From positions 1 to 64,000 of the forward strand of contig JAJDWB010000008.1 of the NCBI GenBank assembly GCA_022825855.1: a stretch of 64,000 bases of DNA. The letters run 5' to 3'. The notes under the pieces were generated by a model that was not told the origin of the DNA, did no database searches, and saw nothing but the letters and a program-made list of their open reading frames with translations. The stretch is from Dehalococcoidia bacterium (GTDB lineage Bacteria > Chloroflexota > Dehalococcoidia > Bin125). Of the stretch, positions 58,770-64,000 are shown piece by piece (position 1 is the stretch's first letter; each line of letters begins with the position of its first letter). Position numbers and translations under genes: made by a program.

Positions 58770-58997
58770 GTGGAAGTGTTTGACCCGGACTGGGTTCGAC
58801 TCGTTCTGAACGGCACGCCCCTCGGAGCGCGCTTGTTCCTCTTGGCGTTGGTCTTGTTCCCTGTCGCGCTTGTCCTCGGAGTCATCGGAATACCGGTCGT
58901 GTGGCTCTTCGAGTGGGGCTGGAAGGGGTTTGTGCTCACGACATTGGCGGCGTGGGTACTCATCTTCCTCTTCTTGTCCCTTCTCAGTTATGCATGA
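58770..58997 (+). CDS. Tiny membrane protein, array member 1
   Basis: A 75-residue protein with two hydrophobic segments (LFLLALVLFPVALVLGVIGI and FVLTTLAAWVLIFLFLSLL). It starts MEVFDPDWVRLVLNG, closely matching MELFDLDWFRLVLDG of the next gene. GTG 58770 is chosen because an aggat-type site and this GTG align in all three array members; an ATG at 58761 is also possible here. Function unknown. Confidence 0.6.
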   Translation: MEVFDPDWVRLVLNGTPLGARLFLLALVLFPVALVLGVIGIPVVWLFEWGWKGFVLTTLAAWVLIFLFLSLLSYA

Positions 58998-59378
58998 TGA
59001 CTCGCCGACGCCACACACTCGTTCATCCCGTCCTCCGCATGACGCCGCCAACCGTCCACTAGGATTACCCGCGTGGAACTGTTCGACCTGGACTGGTTCC
59101 GGCTCGTTCTGGACGGCCCGGGCGCCGAGTACGTCTTGGCCGTGCTTGCCTTGCCTGTCCTGGGCATCCCAATTCTCCTCGCCACGGTCTTCGCCGTAGT
59201 TATGCGCTACTTGTCCGCCTGGCAGGGCGTTGCGATCATTGCTGCGGCGCTGGTGTTGTGGTTCATTACTGTTGTCATCACTGCAGGTAACTGACTGAAC
59301 CATGCCTCGCCGACCCCGCACGCCCCCACATCCCGCCCTCCGCATGACGCCGCCAACCGTCCAATAGGATGCCCAGCG
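58997..59378 (+). repeat. Repeated intergenic segments of about 305-base period before the small membrane genes
   Basis: The segments starting at about 58997 and 59301 both read atg(a/c)ctcgccga...catcccg(t/c)cctccgcatgacgccg and ccaaccgtccaaTaggat. The third start of the series, at 59612, is the real beginning of nth (atgcctcgccgacg). The unit therefore seems to be one small membrane gene plus a copy of the nth 5' end, duplicated in tandem. Confidence 0.65.
59073..59294 (+). CDS. Tiny membrane protein, array member 2
   Basis: A 73-residue protein with two hydrophobic segments (YVLAVLALPVLGIPILLATV and WQGVAIIAAALVLWFITVVI). Its start and upstream sequence align with members 1 and 3; only GTG is available as a start here, which fixes the choice for the others. 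Function unknown. Confidence 0.6.
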   Translation: MELFDLDWFRLVLDGPGAEYVLAVLALPVLGIPILLATVFAVVMRYLSAWQGVAIIAAALVLWFITVVITAGN

Positions 59379-59605
59379 TGGAACTCCCGACCATCGCCGC
59401 CGCCTGGCTCGTGTTGGACCATCCGTCCCTCGGGGAAGTTCTACCCGTCTTCGTCGTGGTGTTTCTCGGTATCTCGCTTCTCGTCGGAGCGGCCGGAGCT
59501 GCGGTCGTACACTTCCTCGAAGGATCTATCCGGAAGGGCTTCTTGATCACGGCCATCGCGACATTCCTGATACTGCTCGTCGGCTTGATCGTTATCTGGC
59601 GCTGA
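59378..59605 (+). CDS. Tiny membrane protein, array member 3
   Basis: A 75-residue protein with two hydrophobic segments (VLPVFVVVFLGISLLVGAAG and GFLITAIATFLILLVGLIVI). It shares the aggat...gtggaact start region with member 2, and the 65 bases before it are nearly identical to those before member 2. Function unknown. Confidence 0.6.
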   Translation: MELPTIAAAWLVLDHPSLGEVLPVFVVVFLGISLLVGAAGAAVVHFLEGSIRKGFLITAIATFLILLVGLIVIWR

Positions 59606-59611
59606 CAGATT

Positions 59612-60301
59612 ATGCCTCGCCGACGACGCACACCCCCACCCCTCCGACCCACCGCGATCATCAACCGTCTGATCCGCGAAGCACCCCTCACGCCCTGGCG
59701 CGCCACCAACGATCCCGTCACCGAACTCGTCCTCACCCTCCTCTCCCAGAACACCTCCGACACCAACTCCGGCCGCGCCTTCCAGCAGCTCCTCAAGCGC
59801 TACCCCGATTGGGACGCCGTACTCGACGCGCCGGTCGAGGAGTTGGAGCAGACGATCCGCCCCGGCGGTCTGGCCCGCACCAAGGCCCCGCGCATGCAGG
59901 CGCTGCTCGCCCAGCTCCGCGAGCGGCTCGGCCCCGATTGGGACGCCTCACGCCTCGCCGACATGCCCATCGACGAGGCCAAGCAATGGCTCACCGAGCT
60001 GCCCGGCGTCGGACCCAAGACCGCCGCCTGCGTCCTGCTCTTCTCGCTCGGCCGGCCCGCCCTGCCCGTCGACACCCACGTTCACCGCGTCGCCCAACGC
60101 CTCGGCCTGATCGGCTCGAAGGTCGCCGCCGTCCCCGCCCACGACATGCTCGAAGCCCAGCTCCCGCCCGACCGGTACTACGACTTCCACGTCACCCTGA
60201 TCCGCCACGGACGCCGCGTCTGCCACAAGCAGCGCCCAAACTGCGCCGAGTGCGTCCTGCTCGACCGCTGCCCCGCCGCCGACGACTTCCGCTACGCCTG
60301 A
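59612..60301 (+). CDS. nth: Endonuclease III
   Basis: A 229-residue base-excision repair glycosylase/AP lyase. The helix-hairpin-helix is ELPGVGPKTAACVLLF with the catalytic lysine, and VDTHVHRVAQRLGLI carries the catalytic aspartate. The C-terminal iron-sulfur loop is CHKQRPNCAECVLLDRC (C-x6-C-x2-C-x5-C). The N-terminus (MPRRRRTPPPLRPT) is basic and proline-rich, and its coding sequence is partly copied upstream of the small membrane genes. It removes oxidised pyrimidines. Confidence 0.93.
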   Translation: MPRRRRTPPPLRPTAIINRLIREAPLTPWRATNDPVTELVLTLLSQNTSDTNSGRAFQQLLKRYPDWDAVLDAPVEELEQTIRPGGLARTKAPRMQALLAQLRERLGPDWDASRLADMPIDEAKQWLTELPGVGPKTAACVLLFSLGRPALPVDTHVHRVAQRLGLIGSKVAAVPAHDMLEAQLPPDRYYDFHVTLIRHGRRVCHKQRPNCAECVLLDRCPAADDFRYA

Positions 60302-60315
60302 CCCACTCGTCCGTC

Positions 60316-60337
60316 GCCCCGCGCCCCGACGCGGGGC
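60316..60337. terminator. GC hairpin after nth
   Basis: gccccgc (60316-60322) pairs with gcggggc (60331-60337) 15 bases after the nth stop. There is no T tract, so factor-independent termination is only possible. Confidence 0.4.
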
Positions 60338-60438
60338 CCAGACCTCGACGATCGAGCGCAGCGCAACCGTCATCCTCAACGCCTGACCCCGAAGCTGTAG
60401 CCTCATCTCCGTCTGAAGCCTGCACCAGGAGTCGAATC

Positions 60439-61968
60439 ATGAGCGCCATCGCACAAACCACCGCCGGAACCGTCCAGGGCACGGAAGAGAACGGCCTCTG
60501 CGTCTTCCGCGGCCTGCCCTTCGCCGCGCCGCCCGTCGGCGACCTGCGATTCAAAGCGCCCCAACCCGTCGAGCCCTGGGACGGCGTCCGCGACGCCTCG
60601 TCCTTCGGCCCGATCTCGCTGCAAGCCCCCAACGAGATGCTGGAAGGCCTGCTGCCCCCGGCCGACCCGCCCCAGCCGCAAAGCGAGGACTGCCTCTACC
60701 TCAACGTCTGGACGCCCGGTCTCGACGACGCGGCGCGCCCCGTCATGGTCTGGATTCACGGCGGCGCCTTCACGATCGGCTCCGGCAGCGAGGTCTACTA
60801 CGACGGCTCAAATCTCGCCGCCCGCGGCGACGTCGTGATCGTGACGATCAACTACCGGCTCGGCGCGCTCGGCTTCCTCAACCTGCCCGCGCTGGGCGAG
60901 ACCAACTTCGGCATGCGCGACCAGGTCGCCGCGCTGCAGTGGGTCCAGGCCAACATCGCCAGCTTCGGCGGCGACCCCGCCAACGTGACCATCTTCGGCG
61001 AGTCCGCCGGCGGCATGAGCGTCGCCTCGCTGATGGCCTCGCCCGAGGCGGCCGGACTCTTCCACAAGGCGATCCCCCAGAGCGGCGCCGGACACAACGC
61101 GCTCAGCGTCGAGGAAACCAACGCCACCGCGCTCAAGTTCTGCGCCGCGCTCGGCGTCGATCCCGACGACGTCGACGCGCTGATGGCCGCCGACCCCGCC
61201 GACATCCTCGCCGCCTCGGTCGCCGTCGACCCGATCGCCAGCGCCGAATCCGCCTCCGACATGGCCGACGCCGGCGCATCGCCGACCCCGCAGATGCCCT
61301 TCCAGCCCGTCATCGACGGCGCGTTCCTCTCCGTCCTGCCCATCGACCACATCCGCATGGGCTCGGCCGACGGCATCGCCACCCTGGTCGGATCGCTCGA
61401 CGAGGAGCTCAAGCTGCTGGCCGCCGCCGGTCCCGCCGAGCCGATGACCGAGGAAGCCGCGATCGCCGTCTTCGGCATGATGCATCCCGACGGCGAGTCC
61501 GCCTACGCCACCTACCGCGCCGCCCGCCGCGAGCGCGGCGAGGACGACTCGCCCAGCGAGATCTTCGTCGCCGCCATCGGCGACGTGATGCTGCGCGTCC
61601 CCGGCCTGCGCCTGGCCGACGCCCAGACCATGCGCGCCCCGACCTACACCTACCTGTTCGACTGGAAATCGCCCGGCATGGACGGCGCGCTCGGCTCCTG
61701 CCACGCGCTCGAGTTGCCCTTCGTCTTCGGCACTCACGCCGCAGTGCCTTTGTTCGCCGGCTCGGGACCCGAGGCCGACGCCTTCGCCGAAGCCACCATG
61801 GACACCTGGCTCGCCTTCGCCCGCACCGGCAATCCCGATAACGACGCCGCCGAAGCGCCCCCCTGGGACACGCAGAGCAAGCCGCTCATGGTCCTCGGAC
61901 CCAACATCCGCGTCGAGCACGACTGGCGAGGCCCCGAACTCAGCGTCTGGGACGCTGTGATCTCCTAG
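60439..61968 (+). CDS. Type B carboxylesterase
   Basis: A 509-residue carboxylesterase paralogous to 7334-8839. It has FRGLPFAAPPVGDLRFKAPQ, SEDCLYLNVWTP, PVMVWIHGGAFTIGSGSE, the nucleophile elbow TIFGESAGGMSVASLM, and TYLFDWKSPGMDGALGSCHA with the catalytic histidine near ELPFVFGTH. A unique acidic insertion (IASAESASDMADAGASPTPQ) separates it from its paralogue. ATG 60439 follows an AGGAG about 9 bases upstream. The open frame to 59809 is antiparallel noise within nth. An SMP-30 gene follows, suggesting ester or lactone catabolism. Confidence 0.9.
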   Translation: MSAIAQTTAGTVQGTEENGLCVFRGLPFAAPPVGDLRFKAPQPVEPWDGVRDASSFGPISLQAPNEMLEGLLPPADPPQPQSEDCLYLNVWTPGLDDAARPVMVWIHGGAFTIGSGSEVYYDGSNLAARGDVVIVTINYRLGALGFLNLPALGETNFGMRDQVAALQWVQANIASFGGDPANVTIFGESAGGMSVASLMASPEAAGLFHKAIPQSGAGHNALSVEETNATALKFCAALGVDPDDVDALMAADPADILAASVAVDPIASAESASDMADAGASPTPQMPFQPVIDGAFLSVLPIDHIRMGSADGIATLVGSLDEELKLLAAAGPAEPMTEEAAIAVFGMMHPDGESAYATYRAARRERGEDDSPSEIFVAAIGDVMLRVPGLRLADAQTMRAPTYTYLFDWKSPGMDGALGSCHALELPFVFGTHAAVPLFAGSGPEADAFAEATMDTWLAFARTGNPDNDAAEAPPWDTQSKPLMVLGPNIRVEHDWRGPELSVWDAVIS

Positions 61969-62007
61969 CAACTCATCCCAACGAGCAACACAGCAGAGGA
62001 ACAGCCC

Positions 62008-62970
62008 ATGCCCCTCACCCCCATTAGCAAGGACCAGCTCAGCAAAGTCGGCGTCGGCGTCCAGCGGCCGGAGGATGTGGTCGTCTCCCGCGACGGCCGC
62101 GTCTGGATGTCCGACCAGGCCTCGGCTGCCGCTGAAGCGCTGCCCGACGGCACGCTCAACCGCGTCGGTAACGCCGGCGGCGCGCCCAACGGCAACAACA
62201 TGGACACCGAGGGCCGGATCATCATCGCCAACGTCGGCGGACTCGATGGCCAGGGATCGGACGATTCCGGCTCCGGACCCGTCCAGCGCCTTGATGTCGA
62301 CACGGGCGAGATCGAGGTCCTGGCCGATCAGATCGACGGCATCCCGCTCGTCGCATCCAACTATCCGCACGTCGACTCCCAGGGCCGCATCTGGGTCACG
62401 CACTCGACCTCGCGCTCGGGCGGCGACGCCTTTTCCGGCGATCCCGACGGGTTCCTCTTCCGCATCGAAATCGACGGCTCGCTGACCATGCTCGCCACCG
62501 AGATCGAATTTGCCAACGGGATCACGCTCGACCCCCAGGAAGAAAACGCCTACGTCTGCTCGACGACCGGCTGCCACGTGCTGCGCTACCCGATCCACGA
62601 CGACGGCTCGCTGGGCGCTCCCGAGGTCTACGGACCGCAACTGGGCAAGACCGTCGCCGACCTGGCCGCCATGCGTCCGCTGACGGCCGAGCAACGCGGC
62701 GAACTCGGCCTGACCGACGGCTGCGGCTTCGACCAGGAGGGCAACCTCTGGGTCACGCTGCCGATGTCCAACAAGGTCGTCGCGATCACGCCGCAGCACG
62801 AGGTCGTCACCATGATCGAGGATCTCGACGGCGAGATCATGCAGGCCCCCACCAACGTGAGCTGGGGCGGCGACGACATGTGCGACCTCTACATCGGCTC
62901 AATCCGCAGCAACTACGTCGTCCACGCCCGCTCCCCCATCCCCGGCGAGCCCCTCGTCCACCAGCGCTAG
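62008..62970 (+). CDS. SMP-30/gluconolactonase-like beta-propeller hydrolase
   Basis: A 320-residue six-bladed propeller of the SMP-30/gluconolactonase/LRE-like family. Metal site segments include QRPEDVVVSRDGRVWMSD, NNMDTEGRIIIAN, YPHVDSQGRIWVTHSTS, IEFANGITLDPQEENAYVCS and GLTDGCGFDQEGNLWVTLPM, with the usual calcium-binding E, N and D. There is no signal peptide. It reads in the same direction as the carboxylesterase, 39 bases downstream, and may hydrolyse lactones from the same pathway. Confidence 0.85.
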   Translation: MPLTPISKDQLSKVGVGVQRPEDVVVSRDGRVWMSDQASAAAEALPDGTLNRVGNAGGAPNGNNMDTEGRIIIANVGGLDGQGSDDSGSGPVQRLDVDTGEIEVLADQIDGIPLVASNYPHVDSQGRIWVTHSTSRSGGDAFSGDPDGFLFRIEIDGSLTMLATEIEFANGITLDPQEENAYVCSTTGCHVLRYPIHDDGSLGAPEVYGPQLGKTVADLAAMRPLTAEQRGELGLTDGCGFDQEGNLWVTLPMSNKVVAITPQHEVVTMIEDLDGEIMQAPTNVSWGGDDMCDLYIGSIRSNYVVHARSPIPGEPLVHQR

Positions 62971-62979
62971 CCCGCATAA

Positions 62980-63011
62980 TCGTCATACCCACGCTTGCCG
63001 TGGGTATCTCG
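62980..63011. repeat. Family C palindromic repeat, single copy
   Basis: One half-element with stem acccacg/cgtgggt in the TCGTCAT...ATCTCG frame, 10 bases after the SMP-30 stop. The stem differs from those at 2441-2536 and 30909-31006 while the ends are the same. Confidence 0.85.
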
Positions 63012-63050
63012 TTGCGTCCAGCACGTCGTTCGCAGTCAGGAAGCCACAGC

Positions 63051-63380
63051 ATGCGCCAACGCCTTTGGCCCCGCGACCGCCTCCTGATCGCCCTCCTGCT
63101 CTACGCCATCTGGATCCCCTTCATCGTCGTCCTCGTCATGTACGTCGACGACAACAACGACGAACAGACCGCGAGCGAAGTCCGGGTCGAGGAGGAGGAG
63201 CCGGACGACTTCGCCGAGACCGTCGGCTGGACCTGGGGCGTGCTCTGGATCGGCTACGCCGCCCTCGCCGCCTGGCTCGCCAAAATCAAGGGACGCGACC
63301 CCGTCCGCTGGGGCCTCGCCAGCCTGCTCACCTTCATCGCCCTCTTCCCCTTCCTCGCCGTCGCCCCCGAACAAAACTAA
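63051..63380 (+). CDS. Small membrane protein
   Basis: A 109-residue protein with three hydrophobic segments (LLIALLLYAIWIPFIVVLVM, WTWGVLWIGYAALAAWL, and GLASLLTFIALFPFLAV) and an acidic loop (RVEEEEPDDFAET) between the first two. It has an AGGA site about ten bases before ATG 63051. I do not recognise it. It is followed by the tandem palindromic repeats. Confidence 0.6.
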   Translation: MRQRLWPRDRLLIALLLYAIWIPFIVVLVMYVDDNNDEQTASEVRVEEEEPDDFAETVGWTWGVLWIGYAALAAWLAKIKGRDPVRWGLASLLTFIALFPFLAVAPEQN

Positions 63381-63386
63381 GAAGTC

Positions 63387-63490
63387 GCCCCCGCGTAGGC
63401 GGGGGTCGCCCCCGCGCAGCCTGCCCCTGGCGTGAACAGGGGGCGGGGGCCCCGCGCAGCCTGCCCCTGGCTTGAACAGGGGGCGGGGGC
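63387..63490. repeat. Family D: hairpin plus two 40-base tandem repeats
   Basis: A hairpin cccccgcg-tag-gcggggg type (about 63389-63406) is followed by two 40-base units, 63411-63450 and 63451-63490, differing at one base (cgtgaac versus cttgaac). Each unit is itself a palindrome (gcctgcccctg...cagggggcggg). The second unit shares a 24-base string with the minus strand of 10857-10880. Confidence 0.85.
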
Positions 63491-63617
63491 CGCACGCGCT
63501 AGACGCGAGTAACCCACAACTGAAACCTGCTCAACAGTTCTACCCAATCTCTGTTTGACATCTCGCCGCCATCACCGCAACATCAGAACACATGTAACAC
63601 AACGCGAGGAGCCGCCC

Positions 63618-64000
63618 CATGTCCTGCCACCCCAAGCACATCGAACTCGAACCGCTCGAACTCCCACCGCTCGAACGACGCCAACGACTCCTCCAGGCCG
63701 CCCGCCTCCGCGCCCAGGGACTCAGCCTGCGCAAAATCGGTGCGCAAATGGACTGTGCCCACGGAACCGTGGCCAACTACCTCGAGGAATTCGAGAAGCA
63801 TCGCTTTCACCTCGTCCAGTCCGTCGCCGTCGACCAGCTCCTCGACAGCATCCTCGAAGTCGTCGCTCCCAACGAAGAACTCAACATCGAGGTCCGCGAT
63901 CGCCTCCACGCCGCCCGCGAACTCCGGCTCCTCCTCTCATCCATCCCCCAACTCGCCGATCACGATGAACAGCAGCGCCAGGGCCTCGCCCAGTACGAGG
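63618..64000 (+). CDS. Small-terminase-like HTH protein, 3' end outside window
   Basis: The first 127 residues of a gene cut by the window edge. ATG 63618 has GAGGAG eight bases upstream. It encodes MSCHPKHIELEPLELPPLER, then a helix-turn-helix (LRAQGLSLRKIGAQMDCAHG) and a helical stretch ending RDRLHAARELRLLLSSIPQL. HTH and tail match the gene at 8916-9803 closely. A large terminase-like gene such as that at position 11 may lie beyond the window. TTGACA at 63555-63560 could be part of its promoter, but no good -10 is evident. Confidence 0.7.

Noticed and set aside
63411-63490. Tandem 40-base repeats as a replication origin or attachment site
   Set aside because: No DnaA-box-like strings, AT-rich region, tRNA or integrase nearby; they match dispersed palindromes better.
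1-64000. tRNA or rRNA genes
   Set aside because: I looked for T-loop GTTCGA-type strings with acceptor stems and rRNA cores and found none convincing; isolated matches had no cloverleaf.

Overview
The window is GC-rich (for example 47 G/C of 60 at 20521-20580), densely coded on both strands, and has no rRNA, tRNA or CRISPR array that I can find. The gene content fits a free-living bacterium, most likely a member of the Chloroflexota (moderate confidence, gene content only). It carries hopanoid synthesis (shc, hpnC/D/E, hpnH, hpnG-like, hpnA), coenzyme F420 genes (cofE, npdG, an LLM-class oxidoreductase), acyl-CoA/crotonase/CaiB genes, MidA, SufU, type B carboxylesterases, and many short or leaderless 5' ends.

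Layout. 1-10.6 kb: a phage-type large terminase-like ATPase/nuclease, crotonase, DinB, LLM oxidoreductase, an FG-GAP lipoprotein, CaiB CoA-transferase, a carboxylesterase, an orphan small-terminase-like HTH gene and a DM13 protein. 10.6-11.36 kb: a gene-free block of nested palindromic repeats with a truncated NYN-domain remnant. 11.4-19 kb: a serine hydrolase, a low-GC multi-domain PH-like/SHOCT protein, cyclase, macro-domain protein, cobalamin adenosyltransferase and a beta-propeller. 19-27 kb: Fur-like regulator, polyprenyl synthase, squalene-hopene cyclase, GNAT-zinc ribbon, dodecin, hpnC-hpnD-hpnE and ridA in one direction, which is a nearly complete isoprenoid-to-hopene route. 27-33 kb: release-factor-like protein, an NCS2 permease fused to a HATPase domain, a hydrolase, SRPBCC, cofE and npdG. 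33-36.3 kb: a NitT/TauT-type ABC importer. 36.3-47.6 kb: polyferredoxin, lipoprotein, cupin, GltD-like oxidoreductase, SirB1, YjbQ, MidA, peroxiredoxin, M20 peptidase, SufU, a truncated CO-dehydrogenase-flavoprotein-like protein, MocA and HpnH. 47.7-57.6 kb: MgtE, VOC protein, crotonase, hpnG-like/hpnA/SDR/DinB, a low-GC ClpP-fold protease with a 57-residue partner, acyl-CoA dehydrogenase and geranylgeranyl-reductase-type flavoprotein. 57.6-64 kb: a tandem array of tiny membrane proteins ending at nth, a second carboxylesterase, an SMP-30 protein, repeats, and the start of another small-terminase-like HTH gene.

Three things stand out beyond ordinary metabolism. (1) Small- and large-terminase-like genes are scattered among housekeeping genes with no phage structural genes. 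(2) Several families of palindromic repeats occur. Some have compensatory stem changes, some are nested in each other, some supply the stop codon of the preceding gene, and some appear to have inserted in-frame inside coding regions. (3) A recurrent TANNNT hexamer lies 6-7 nt before start codons, often sharing its TAG with the upstream stop codon, which suggests widespread leaderless transcription. Two low-GC genes or gene pairs (12641-15160 and 53984-55029) look like acquired accessory functions.

Functions below come from motif and family recognition by reading; no database search was possible.
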